Shown piece by piece: positions 15,975 through 24,663 of a stretch of DNA of 64,000 nt (the stretch's first letter is position 1; each line of letters opens with the position of its first letter). This DNA is from DATAPD01 sp036265385 (GTDB lineage Bacteria; Acidobacteriota; Terriglobia; Terriglobales; Acidobacteriaceae). Under the pieces are notes generated by a model, which saw only the letters and a program-made list of their open reading frames with translations, searched no databases and was not told the origin of the DNA. The DNA is taken from the NCBI GenBank assembly GCA_036265385.1, contig DATAPD010000042.1, positions 124,001 through 188,000 on the forward strand, read 5' to 3'. A program made the translations under genes and the position numbers.

Positions 15975-18173
15975 ATGGGGACGTTGCGCCAACAACTCGC
16001 GACCAACATGCTCTCAGTTACAAGGTTTCGGGAGCTGATGAGGAAGCTGCGCGAGAATCGTCCTAACGATGATCTGGAAATCGTCAAGAAAGCGTACGAG
16101 TTTTCTCAGCGTCACCACGCTGGACAGACCCGGGCCTCAGGCCAACCCTACCTGGTTCACCCACTGGAAGTCGCCCTTGTTCTCGCCGAAATGAAGATGG
16201 ATCCGATCGCGATTGCGGCCGGGTTGCTGCACGATTCTGTGGAAGACACGTCAGTCACTATCGTTGACATCCGCAAGGAATTTGGCGAGCAAGTGGCGCA
16301 CATTGTGGAGGGCGTCACCAAGATCAGCAAGATCGACTTCACATCTAAAGAAGAACAGCAGGCAGAGAATCTTCGAAAAATGATGCTGGCGATGGTGGAC
16401 GACATCCGCGTCGTCCTGATCAAGTTAGCCGATCGCTTGCACAACATGCGAACCCTCGAACACCTCACGCCGGAACGCCAGCAGAAGATTGCCCGTGAGA
16501 CTCTCGATATTTACGCGCCTATCGCCCACCGGCTAGGGATGGGCAAGATTCGCGGTGAACTGGAAGATCTAGGATTTCGATACGTAGACCCAATTGGCTA
16601 CGAACAGGTACACCAAGCAATCGAAGCGCGTCGCAAGGCAGGGGAACAGTTCCTATCCCGTGTGGAAGTGGTTGTTCGCGAAAAGCTCAAAGAAGCAGGG
16701 ATCACGGCTCGCGTCGAGAGCCGAATCAAGCGCATTTATTCGATTCACAAAAAGCTTGTGCGGCAACGCATCGGGGTCGACCAAGTGTATGACCTTTATG
16801 CGATGCGCGTAATCACAAATTCCGTTCAAGACTGTTATGCCGTTCTCGGAATCATTCACAACCTGTGGCGTCCGGTGCCGGGACGTATCAAAGACTTCAT
16901 CGCGATGCCCCGGCCCAATTTTTACCAATCACTCCATACTTCGGTGATCACAGAGAGCGGCGAACCGTTCGAGATTCAGATCCGCACCGAAGAGATGCAC
17001 AAGATGGCGGAGGAGGGAATCGCTGCCCATTGGAAATACAAAGACGGGCCCGTCTCAGCACAGGATGAGCAACGGTTGGCATGGCTGAGGCAGGTCGTGG
17101 AGTGGCAGCGGGACGTCAGCGATCCTAATGAGTTTTTATCGACACTCAAGATCGATCTCTACCCGGAAGAGGTGTACACCTTCACGCCCAAGGGGAAGGT
17201 GGTCGTCCTGCCAAGAGACTCGACGCCAATCGACTTTGCATACTCCGTGCACACCGAAGTGGGCCACAGCTGTGTGGGCGCCAAAGTGAACGGCCGGATG
17301 GTTCCACTGCGTCACAAGCTGCACTCCGGAGATATTGTCGAAATCCTCACTCAACCAGGACATCGCCCCAGTCGCGACTGGCTGAGCGTGGTGAAATCCT
17401 CCCGTGCTCGCCAGAAAATCAAGCACTGGCTGAATGTGCACCAGCGCGAGCGCGCCATCGAGATCGGACGCAAGTTAATCGAGAAAGAGGCTCGCAAATA
17501 TCGAGTATCTCTGAAGGACATCAAGGAAGAAGACCTGAACCGTGCTGCGAACGACTATGGATTAGGCCGCGCCGATGACTTGATGGCAGGAATCGGTTAC
17601 GGCAAGTACTCCGCCCGCCAGGTGCTAGCGAAATTTGCACCTCCGAATGTCGAGCAGGAAGCATCCGGCGAGCCAACCACGTTCGCGAATGTGGTGCGGC
17701 GTGTTTTTGGTACTGACAACGGCGCGATCACGGTAAAGGGTCACGGAGACCTGCTCGTTTATCGCGCTCGTTGTTGCAACCCGATCCGTGGAGAGGCAAT
17801 CGTGGGCTATGTGACTCGCGGAAAAGGCGTGGCGGTTCATGCCGTCAATTGTCCGAATGTTACCGCGCTGATGTATGAGCCGGACCGCAAGATTGATGTT
17901 CAATGGGGCCGCGATTCGGAAGGGCCTCCGGCTGCATATCCGGTGAAATTAACGCTTTATTGTGATGATCGCTTTGGGATGCTGAAACAAATTACAGCCG
18001 TCATCAGTGACACAAAGACGAACATCCGCAACATTGAAGCGCGCACCTCGAATGGCCAAGCCAACATCGATGTAATCCTCGACATTGCCGACCTGAAGCA
18101 CCTTGAGACGATCATCAAGGGCGTCCGTCAAATCCCCGGTGTACACGACGTGCAGAGATTGCAGAAAATCTGA
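15975..18173 (+). CDS. rel: Bifunctional (p)ppGpp synthetase/hydrolase (RelA/SpoT)
   Basis: The protein is 732 residues from the ATG at 15975; an upstream TTG at 15924 and an ATG at 16008 are alternatives, and none has a clear ribosome site. Domains in order are: an HD hydrolase with intact metal residues (RHHAGQ, LLHDSVEDT, KLADRLHNMRTL); a synthetase (RIKRIYSIHKKL, YDLYAMRVI, PNFYQSLHTSVI); TGS near 385-450 (EVYTFTPKGKVVVLPRDSTP); a Cys/His zinc-finger-like region (ARCCNPIRGE, HAVNCPN); and a C-terminal ACT domain. Intact HD residues suggest that it both makes and degrades the alarmone. It is followed by ridA and an FKBP gene on the same strand. Confidence 0.95.
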   Translation: MGTLRQQLATNMLSVTRFRELMRKLRENRPNDDLEIVKKAYEFSQRHHAGQTRASGQPYLVHPLEVALVLAEMKMDPIAIAAGLLHDSVEDTSVTIVDIRKEFGEQVAHIVEGVTKISKIDFTSKEEQQAENLRKMMLAMVDDIRVVLIKLADRLHNMRTLEHLTPERQQKIARETLDIYAPIAHRLGMGKIRGELEDLGFRYVDPIGYEQVHQAIEARRKAGEQFLSRVEVVVREKLKEAGITARVESRIKRIYSIHKKLVRQRIGVDQVYDLYAMRVITNSVQDCYAVLGIIHNLWRPVPGRIKDFIAMPRPNFYQSLHTSVITESGEPFEIQIRTEEMHKMAEEGIAAHWKYKDGPVSAQDEQRLAWLRQVVEWQRDVSDPNEFLSTLKIDLYPEEVYTFTPKGKVVVLPRDSTPIDFAYSVHTEVGHSCVGAKVNGRMVPLRHKLHSGDIVEILTQPGHRPSRDWLSVVKSSRARQKIKHWLNVHQRERAIEIGRKLIEKEARKYRVSLKDIKEEDLNRAANDYGLGRADDLMAGIGYGKYSARQVLAKFAPPNVEQEASGEPTTFANVVRRVFGTDNGAITVKGHGDLLVYRARCCNPIRGEAIVGYVTRGKGVAVHAVNCPNVTALMYEPDRKIDVQWGRDSEGPPAAYPVKLTLYCDDRFGMLKQITAVISDTKTNIRNIEARTSNGQANIDVILDIADLKHLETIIKGVRQIPGVHDVQRLQKI

Positions 18174-18175
18174 AG

Positions 18176-18326
18176 ACAGTTTTCAGTGGTTAGTTCTCAG
18201 TTCTCGACTCCACAGAGTAGAATCCTCATCGCAGATTCAAATAACTCATACTACCTACCGCAACTTTTAGATTGGATGGCTCTGCCAGTGTTTGCTGAAA
18301 ACTGACAGCTGGGAACTGAGAACTGT
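18176..18326. repeat. Intergenic repeat with CAGTTTTCAG and CAGTTCTCAGTTC motifs
   Basis: CAGTTTTCAG at 18177-18186 has its exact reverse complement at 18295-18304. AGTTCTCAGTTC at 18192-18203 has its exact reverse complement about 120 bases downstream at 18313-18324. The two pairs cross rather than nest, so this looks like two inverted copies of a short intergenic repeat, not one hairpin. The element fills the space between rel and ridA and stops just before the ridA ribosome site. Confidence 0.65.
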
Positions 18327-18341
18327 TTTCCGGAGGCTTTC

Positions 18342-18719
18342 ATGCGCGAAGTTATCTCGACCAATGAAGGGCCGAAAGCAATTGGGCCCTATTCTCAGGC
18401 GATCAAGGCGAATGGTTTCGTCTTTGTTTCAGGACAGGTTGCCCTGGATCCTGTCACAAACACATTAGTTTCGGGAGATGTCGCCTTTCAGACCGATCGA
18501 GTTATGAAGAATCTGAAAGGGATTTTGACGGCGGCTGGAACGAGCCTCGAAAAAGTCGTAAAGAGCAGTGTCTTTCTGAAGAATATGAACGATTTTTCCG
18601 CCATGAACGAAGTGTATGGTAAGTATTTCTCAAGCGCACCACCTGCCCGTTCAACGGTTGAAGTAGCACGTTTGCCAAAAGATGTGCTGGTCGAAATTGA
18701 CGTGATTGCATTGGTTTGA
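18342..18719 (+). CDS. ridA: RidA family reactive enamine/imine deaminase
   Basis: This 125-residue protein has the usual family length. It shows GPKAIGPYSQAIKANGFVFVSGQ at the start, PARSTVEVARLP with the substrate-binding Arg, and LVEIDVIALV at the end. RidA hydrolyses the reactive 2-aminoacrylate released by pyridoxal-phosphate enzymes. CCGGAGG at 18330-18336 is a strong ribosome site five bases before the ATG. An FKBP gene follows after 32 bases. Confidence 0.93.
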   Translation: MREVISTNEGPKAIGPYSQAIKANGFVFVSGQVALDPVTNTLVSGDVAFQTDRVMKNLKGILTAAGTSLEKVVKSSVFLKNMNDFSAMNEVYGKYFSSAPPARSTVEVARLPKDVLVEIDVIALV

Positions 18720-18751
18720 AATCGGCTCAGTCAAGGTGTAACGGAGGAATG

Positions 18752-19327
18752 ATGAATCGATTAGCACTCTGCATTTTTGCGGTTGTGATCGCGCTTGCGA
18801 CTGCTTTAGCCCAGACGCCCGATACCACGACTCAGCAGACCACGAAAAAAACCACAACAACCACGAAGTCTGCGACGACCGCGAAGCCCGCCGCCAAGTC
18901 AGGAACATCAGCACAAAGCGGAGCTGCCAAGAAGCCAGCCACGGCTTCGCATCGGGTCGCGGGAGGGCCCACTCCTGTGAAAGGCGAACCGACGAAAACA
19001 GCATCTGGTCTGGAGTATTGGGATCTTAAGCAGGGAACAGGAGCGATTGCTCAGACGGGCCAACAAGTCCAAGTGCAATACACGGGTTGGCTAACCAGTG
19101 GAAAGAAATTCGACAGCTCGGTTGGATCAGGCAAGCCATTCGATTTTCGCTTAGGCGCAGGTGACGTAATCAAGGGCTGGGATGAAGGCGTCGCGGGAAT
19201 GAAGGTCGGTGGCAAACGCCAGCTGAAGATTCCCGCCAACCTCGCGTACGGTGAGCGCGGTTATCCGGGCGTTATTCCAGCAAATGCGACGCTGATCTTT
19301 GATGTGGAGCTCGTAGGCGTGAAGTAG
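18752..19327 (+). CDS. Secreted FKBP-type peptidyl-prolyl isomerase
   Basis: The protein is 191 residues. The ATG at 18752 has GGAGG four bases upstream; the adjacent ATG at 18749 sits too close. A signal peptide (MNRLALCIFAVVIALATALA) is followed by a Thr/Lys/Ala-rich linker of about 60 residues, then one FKBP domain (about 85-191). The domain shows VQVQYTGWLTSGKKFDSS, FRLGAGDVIKGWDEGVAGMKVGGKR and PANATLIFDVELVGV. It probably assists folding in the periplasm. The low-complexity linker may tether the domain away from the membrane or peptidoglycan (inference). Confidence 0.9.
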   Translation: MNRLALCIFAVVIALATALAQTPDTTTQQTTKKTTTTTKSATTAKPAAKSGTSAQSGAAKKPATASHRVAGGPTPVKGEPTKTASGLEYWDLKQGTGAIAQTGQQVQVQYTGWLTSGKKFDSSVGSGKPFDFRLGAGDVIKGWDEGVAGMKVGGKRQLKIPANLAYGERGYPGVIPANATLIFDVELVGVK

Positions 19328-19329
19328 TT

Positions 19330-19384
19330 AATTTGCGATTGCCGGATCAAGGCAGACGCCTGCCACGGTCGACAATCGCAAATT
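19330..19384. repeat. 12-bp perfect inverted repeat between convergent genes
   Basis: AATTTGCGATTG at 19330-19341 is exactly complementary to CAATCGCAAATT at 19373-19384, with a 31-base GC-rich loop. It lies between the FKBP gene and the converging rpmB gene. It could act as a weak two-way terminator, although no T-run follows, or be a copy of a dispersed intergenic repeat. Confidence 0.6.
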
Positions 19385-19398
19385 GATAGAAAGAACTC

Positions 19399-19587
19399 TT
19401 AGGCCTTCACCACTTTGCCGCTGCGCAGGCAGGATGCGCACACACGGATACGTTTATTCGTCTTACCCACCTTCGCGTGTACCGGGCGCAGATTGACGTT
19501 CCAGCGCCGCTTGGTCACGTTGTGAGCATGACTGATGTTATTTCCGAACTGCGGCTTCTTGCCGCATACCGCACACACTTGAGCCAT
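19399..19587 (-). CDS. rpmB: 50S ribosomal protein bL28
   Basis: This 62-residue protein starts MAQVCAVCGKKPQFGNNISH and contains the family core RRWNVNLRPV. The Cys pairs at 5/8 and 50/53 mark the zinc-binding (C+) form. GGAG seven bases upstream of the ATG supports this start; the longer open frame upstream lacks conservation. It is monocistronic and divergent from a DUF971 gene. Confidence 0.95.
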   Translation of the reverse strand: MAQVCAVCGKKPQFGNNISHAHNVTKRRWNVNLRPVHAKVGKTNKRIRVCASCLRSGKVVKA

Positions 19588-19730
19588 TCCAGTACTCCAG
19601 AAGTTTAGAACTTGAGGTGCAAACAGCTGATTATAGCGGATTTGGGCCGGTTTTCCAAATACGGCACCTGCCGTGAACTGGTCATCTCGCGCTCGGAATC
19701 CAACCATTTCCACTATGCGATACTGAAAGC

Positions 19731-20123
19731 ATGCCGGTGGTAAACCTGAAACCTTCACTCGCCAATGACCCCGCATCAGTGCGAGTAAATCTCACGAGCG
19801 GAACCGGCATGGAAATCGACTGGAAGGATGGTCACCGTTCCACTTACTCTTTTGCGTTTTTACGCGATGCGTGCCCGTGTGCCATGTGCAATGAGGAGCG
19901 GGACAAATCAGGCCGAGAGCCGGGGGAACCGCCGAAACTCGCCCCTGGCGCGCTTCCCATGTTCAAATCGGCTGCTAAACCCATCTCCACGGAGGCGGTA
20001 GGAAAATACGCTATTCGTTTTCATTGGAATGATGGACACGACTTGGGAATTTACTCGTGGGCGTTTTTGCGGGAAGAATGTCCGTGCGAGGAATGCAAAG
20101 CCGCTCGGGCAAATGCAGGATAA
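19731..20123 (+). CDS. DUF971 (GBBH-like N-terminal) domain protein
   Basis: The 130-residue protein carries one DUF971 domain: a WKDGHRSTYSFAFLRDACPC strand and loop near the N-terminus, then AIRFHWNDGHDLGIYSWAFL and a second Cys pair (ECPCEEC). The domain resembles the N-terminal region of gamma-butyrobetaine hydroxylase. In other bacteria it is found alone or near iron-sulfur-related genes. The four cysteines could bind a metal (inference). It ends six bases before the helicase gene. Confidence 0.85.
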   Translation: MPVVNLKPSLANDPASVRVNLTSGTGMEIDWKDGHRSTYSFAFLRDACPCAMCNEERDKSGREPGEPPKLAPGALPMFKSAAKPISTEAVGKYAIRFHWNDGHDLGIYSWAFLREECPCEECKAARANAG

Positions 20124-20129
20124 AGAGCC

Positions 20130-22742
20130 TTGTCGTTTCTCTCCCAACTCAATCCTCAACAACGCGAGGCCGTTGAAACAACCGACGGGCCGGTGCTCAT
20201 CCTGGCGGGCGCAGGTAGCGGGAAGACTCGCGTCATCACTTACCGCATTGCTTACCTGATTGAGCACCTCGGCCTGATGCCTGAGTCCGTACTGGCTGTC
20301 ACTTTCACGAACAAAGCTGCTTCGGAGATGGTTGAACGTGTAGACCGCATTGTTGGCGGACTGTCAATCGCGAAACCTGTTATTTCGACGTTCCACTCTT
20401 TCTGTGTTCGCGTGCTTCGTCGTGATATACAAACGCTGCAAATCCCTTCCACTGTTTCGGGGCAGCCCCCAATCGGACACACAAAAAGTTTCGTTATTTA
20501 CGACGAGGCCGATCAGCAGAGCGTCGTGAAATCGGTGATGAAGAGGCTGGGGATTGATGACAAAGAGCTCACTCCACGCACTGTGCTATCCCGAATCTCC
20601 TGGGCAAAGAACCATATGCTCGACCCGCAGGAGACCTATCTAAATTCCGACGATCCAAAAACAGAGCGTGTTGCGCACATCTACGAGGAGTACCGGAAGG
20701 AGCTTCGCAAGGCGAATGCGCTTGATTTCGATGACCTCTTGCTCGAAACAGTTCGTCTTTTGAAAGTTTCGTCAGAGGTGCGTGACTTCTACAACCGCCG
20801 CTTTCAGTACCTTTTGGTGGACGAATACCAGGATACAAACCGTCCACAGTATGAACTGATGCGCATGTTGGCTGGCTCGCGGCATAACGTTTGCGCGGTC
20901 GGCGACGAAGACCAGTCGATCTACTCATGGCGGGGGGCCGACATCCGTAACATTTTGGAATTTGAGAAAGACTTCCCAGAGGCAAAGATCGTTCGCCTTG
21001 AACAAAATTACCGGTCAACGCAGAACATCCTGCAAGCCGCTTCCGCGGTAGTGGCCAACAACGTTCGCCGGAAAGGCAAGAATCTTTGGACATCACGGCA
21101 GGGTGGAACCAAGATCGGATACTACGAAGCTCCTGATGGAGAGAATGAAGCGCTTTTCGTGGCTGACCGGACAGCGCGATATCTCCGCGAAGCGAGCGAT
21201 CAAGGAGAGACTTCTCGAACTGCTGTTCTTTATCGCACCAATTCACAGTCCCGTCTCTTCGAAGAGGCGATGCGACGGTATGGGTTGAAGTATCACGTCG
21301 TCGGTGGGTTCTCGTTCTATGAGCGGGCCGAAATCAAAGATATGATTTCGTACCTTAAGGTCATTCAGAATCCGGATGATTCGATCTCGCTCCTTCGGAT
21401 CATCAATACGCCAGTGCGCGGAATTGGCAAGACAACGCTGGAGACCTTAGAACGAGTCGCGCTCGAGACTGGGACATCTCTGTGGGGAGCGGTCGAGGAA
21501 ACTATACGTCGGGAACTACTCCCGCAGCGTGCTGTTGCAGCACTCAAGGCATTTCGGGATCTCATCGAAGACGGGCGCGCAATGCTTGCTGGAACTTATG
21601 CGGAGCGATTAACTGAGAGTTCCGAAACTGAAACGAAGTCGCGCCCAGCCGCGGTTGAAATTAGCGACCAGATCGCTTTTGATCCTGCAGATTTCAGTCC
21701 CGCCAGTTTCGATTTTGGCACCAATGCTGAAGAGCTCGAAGAAGCTAAATCTGGAGATGGCAATGACGAAAGCGTTGAAGGCTTCCGCGCGCCCGGTTCC
21801 GCCGCTACGACTGCGGAACTTCTTAAATTTTTGATCGACCGCACCGGATACATCAAGCAATTGGAAGAACAGGACACTCCCGAATCCTACTCACGGATCG
21901 AAAACCTGCGCGAGCTGGTCAATGCCGCCATGGACTCAAAAGATCGTGGCGAGACTCTCGACCAGTTTCTGGACCATGCTGCCCTGGTGAGCGATGCCGA
22001 TGCCTATGACGAACGCGCTCAAATCACCCTTATGACCCTGCATGCCGCCAAAGGATTGGAGTTCCCGCTCGTTTTCTTGTGCGGCATGGAAGAGGGGCTG
22101 TTTCCACATTCGCGGACATTTCTCGAACCGGACTCAATCGAGGAAGAACGTCGTTTGTGCTATGTGGGGATGACTCGAGCGATGGACACGCTGATCCTGA
22201 GCCGAGCTGTCTATCGCCGCCGTTATGGCACAGACATGCCGGAAGCCAGTGTGCCCTCCCGTTTCCTGGAAGAAGTGCCCAGTGAGCTGATTGAAGATCT
22301 AAGCAGCCCTCGGCGAGCAACGCGCTCGATTCCAGAGCCACGCGCGGCCAACGCGAGCAGGCGCCCACGGGGAGCGGTGCGCGAATACTCGGAGTCTACG
22401 CACTATTCCTACGAAGACGAAGACCAGAGCGTCGCTTGGAATCCGGGTGAGACGCGGCAAAAGCCCACGGCTTACTCAGGGAAAACTTACAACTCGATCG
22501 ACAATATTGCCGAGTTCTTTGCGTCGCGGGGCAAGAAGTTTAGCCGTCCCAAGCTAACGGTCGACGAGCCCACTGGGAAGAAGGGCTTCCGTCCCGGGCA
22601 GAAGGTTCGACATCCGAAGTATGGGGAGGGGACTGTCTATCAGCGCGATGGAGATGGGGAGAATGCCAAGATTACGGTACAATTCCCCCGGTTCGGTCTA
22701 AAGAAGCTGGTCGAGAAGTATGCGCAACTGGAACGGGCGTAA
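20130..22742 (+). CDS. pcrA: UvrD/PcrA-type superfamily 1 DNA helicase
   Basis: This 870-residue ATP-dependent 3'-5' helicase carries the SF1 motifs: AGAGSGKT (Walker A, about 27-34), VTFTNKAASEM, LLVDEYQDTN (Walker B), GDEDQSIYSWRGAD, LEQNYRST, and VTLMTLHAAKGLEFP-like motif V. It should act in excision repair, mismatch repair or replication restart. An acidic insert of about 60 residues near 500-560 is not part of the core. The C-terminal 60 residues (GQKVRHPKYGEGTV) match the PcrA/UvrD tail that binds RNA polymerase. The start is a TTG, six bases after the previous stop. Confidence 0.93.
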   Translation: MSFLSQLNPQQREAVETTDGPVLILAGAGSGKTRVITYRIAYLIEHLGLMPESVLAVTFTNKAASEMVERVDRIVGGLSIAKPVISTFHSFCVRVLRRDIQTLQIPSTVSGQPPIGHTKSFVIYDEADQQSVVKSVMKRLGIDDKELTPRTVLSRISWAKNHMLDPQETYLNSDDPKTERVAHIYEEYRKELRKANALDFDDLLLETVRLLKVSSEVRDFYNRRFQYLLVDEYQDTNRPQYELMRMLAGSRHNVCAVGDEDQSIYSWRGADIRNILEFEKDFPEAKIVRLEQNYRSTQNILQAASAVVANNVRRKGKNLWTSRQGGTKIGYYEAPDGENEALFVADRTARYLREASDQGETSRTAVLYRTNSQSRLFEEAMRRYGLKYHVVGGFSFYERAEIKDMISYLKVIQNPDDSISLLRIINTPVRGIGKTTLETLERVALETGTSLWGAVEETIRRELLPQRAVAALKAFRDLIEDGRAMLAGTYAERLTESSETETKSRPAAVEISDQIAFDPADFSPASFDFGTNAEELEEAKSGDGNDESVEGFRAPGSAATTAELLKFLIDRTGYIKQLEEQDTPESYSRIENLRELVNAAMDSKDRGETLDQFLDHAALVSDADAYDERAQITLMTLHAAKGLEFPLVFLCGMEEGLFPHSRTFLEPDSIEEERRLCYVGMTRAMDTLILSRAVYRRRYGTDMPEASVPSRFLEEVPSELIEDLSSPRRATRSIPEPRAANASRRPRGAVREYSESTHYSYEDEDQSVAWNPGETRQKPTAYSGKTYNSIDNIAEFFASRGKKFSRPKLTVDEPTGKKGFRPGQKVRHPKYGEGTVYQRDGDGENAKITVQFPRFGLKKLVEKYAQLERA

Positions 22743-22835
22743 TTGCGGAACATCTCGCGCCGCCCTGTAAGAGTTCGAAGGTTGCAGCCCGAGCAAGAGA
22801 ATTCCTATCAAAGAAAAGGAACCTGAACAGTACTC

Positions 22836-22997
22836 ATGGCGAATACATCCAAGCTGAACAAAGAAGAACGGAAGAAAGCAAAACGCGCCTCGCGAAAGAA
22901 AGTCAAAGCCGAAAAACCGAAGAAGGCTCGGGATTACGCGCGCGGATCGAAAAAACGTAAAGTGAAGAAACTGGCGCGCGGACAAGCCAAGCGCTAA
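22836..22997 (+). CDS. Very basic 53-residue protein, unknown function
   Basis: An open frame from ATG to TAA encodes 53 residues, of which about 26 are Lys or Arg, with no aromatic residue except one Tyr. It contains KKVKAEKPKKARDYARGSKK. AAGGAA lies about 15 bases upstream of the ATG, which is far. The composition suggests a nucleic-acid or ribosome-binding protein. It could also be a chance frame in A/G-rich sequence, but the clean start, the stop and the lack of competing genes argue for coding. Confidence 0.5.
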   Translation: MANTSKLNKEERKKAKRASRKKVKAEKPKKARDYARGSKKRKVKKLARGQAKR

Positions 22998-23125
22998 ATG
23001 AATTTCTGGGGCACAGGCGACGACTTGTGCCCCGAATTGCATCAGGCTAGTTGTAAGGCTGAGGGGATAACCCCGGCCGAACGTGCCTCTATCGGGCGCG
23101 ATACCATCAACCGGGGAGCACTTCT

Positions 23126-24658
23126 CTGGAAAGCCAACTTCTTTGCTGCAAGTCGATCGATAAACTCATATCGGACGCTGAACATCCCGAGCATAGTCTA
23201 AAGAAATCGCTCGGACCGTGGTCGCTCACGGCGCTTGGGATTGGCGCCATCATTGGATCCGGCATCTTCGTGTTGACTGGCACTGCGGCAGCAGGAGAAT
23301 TTTTCCAGGCACCCTCCATCCTGCATGCCCAGGTCCTTGACCTGGTCACCAATTTTCTAAAAACCGGCAGCGCGTCCGGGGCCCTCATGCACGGCAGGCC
23401 TCCTGCGGGACCATCGATCGCCATATCGTTTTTCCTCGTTGCTATTGCATGTAGTTTTGCAGGCCTCTGTTATGCCGAGCTCGCATCCATGATCCCAATA
23501 GCCGGCAGCGCTTATACGTATTCGTATGCAACGCTCGGTGAAATCTTTGCATGGATTATTGGTTGGGACTTGATCCTTGAATACGTTGTGAGCAACGTCG
23601 CTGTTGCGGTTGGCTTCAGTGGCTACATCAAAGCGCAACTAGCGGCTTTTGGTCTTGTTATTCCAGACAAGTGGGCAAGTCCGGTCTGGGCGGCGGGACA
23701 ATGGACTGGTGCCCACTTCAATCTGCCTGCTTTCCTCATCGTCTTCATTCTCACGCTGCTTCTTGTAAGAGGGGTGCGAGAGTCTGCGGAAGCCAACAAC
23801 ATCATGGTGCTCGTCAAGATTGGCGCCATCTTGACGTTCTTGGTGGTCGGAGGGATGTTGGTGAACCCGGCGAATTGGTCGCCCTTCGCGCCCTCCGGAT
23901 TCGCAGGCGTTATCACGGGTGGCGCGATTGTCTTTTTCACCTACATTGGTTTTGATTCCGTTTCGACTGCAGCGGAAGAGTGCAGAAATCCGCAGAAGGA
24001 TCTCCCGTTCGGGATCATCACGTCCCTGATAATCTGTACCCTGCTGTACGTTGGGGTAGCGATTGTGCTTCTCGGGATGATGAAGTACACAACGTTCGTG
24101 TCAGGAAAAGCTGCGGAAGCCCCTGTAGCGTATGCGCTGCAACAGTTAGGCGCGCGTCCCCTCTTCCGATCTGTGATTGTTGTGGGCGCGCTCACTGGGA
24201 TGATTTCATCCTTGCTTGTATTCCAGTATGGGCAAGCCAGAATCTGGTATGCGATGTCACGGGATGGCTTGCTGCCCAAGCTTTTTTCTGCCGTTCACCC
24301 ACGATTCAAGACACCTCACTGGTCCACGTGGATTGCATGTTTCGCTGTCGGCCTGCCAGCAGGCATCGTCGATATCGGTGATGCTGCCGATCTTTCCAAC
24401 ATCGGCACGCTGTTCGCTTTCGTGTTGGTGTCCCTGGGTGTGATCTTCCTGCGTCGAAAACAACCCGATCGCAAACGAGCCTTCCAGGTGCCGTTCGTAC
24501 CATGGTTTCCGCTGATTTCGGTAATTCTCTGCGGGGGCCTGATGACAGGGCTCACGGTCATTACCTGGATTCGCTTTGTGGTTTGGCTAGCGCTCGGATT
24601 AGCTATCTATTTCTTCTATAGCCGCCATCACAGCGAGTTCGCCCGGCAGAAAGCCTGA
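23126..24658 (+). CDS. APC-family amino acid permease, apparent CTG start
   Basis: The polytopic protein is about 510 residues and is an amino acid/polyamine/organocation transporter, probably a proton symporter of cationic amino acids. Conserved first-helix sequence ALGIGAIIGSGIFVLTG spans 23232-23282, so the GTG at 23270 cannot be the real start. Upstream in frame, back to a TGA at 23060, there is no ATG, GTG or TTG. The CTG at 23126 has GGGGAG seven bases before it and yields a typical soluble lead-in (SIDKLISDAEHPEHSLKKSL). About 12 membrane helices follow. The stretch between helices 1 and 2 is longer than usual and includes LLHAQ/FLKTG-type polar sequence. Confidence 0.88.
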   Translation: MESQLLCCKSIDKLISDAEHPEHSLKKSLGPWSLTALGIGAIIGSGIFVLTGTAAAGEFFQAPSILHAQVLDLVTNFLKTGSASGALMHGRPPAGPSIAISFFLVAIACSFAGLCYAELASMIPIAGSAYTYSYATLGEIFAWIIGWDLILEYVVSNVAVAVGFSGYIKAQLAAFGLVIPDKWASPVWAAGQWTGAHFNLPAFLIVFILTLLLVRGVRESAEANNIMVLVKIGAILTFLVVGGMLVNPANWSPFAPSGFAGVITGGAIVFFTYIGFDSVSTAAEECRNPQKDLPFGIITSLIICTLLYVGVAIVLLGMMKYTTFVSGKAAEAPVAYALQQLGARPLFRSVIVVGALTGMISSLLVFQYGQARIWYAMSRDGLLPKLFSAVHPRFKTPHWSTWIACFAVGLPAGIVDIGDAADLSNIGTLFAFVLVSLGVIFLRRKQPDRKRAFQVPFVPWFPLISVILCGGLMTGLTVITWIRFVVWLALGLAIYFFYSRHHSEFARQKA

Positions 24659-24663
24659 TCTCC

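Noticed and set aside
23270..24658. Permease starting at the GTG at 23270
   Set aside because: This start lies inside the conserved first membrane helix and removes GIGAIIGSGIF.
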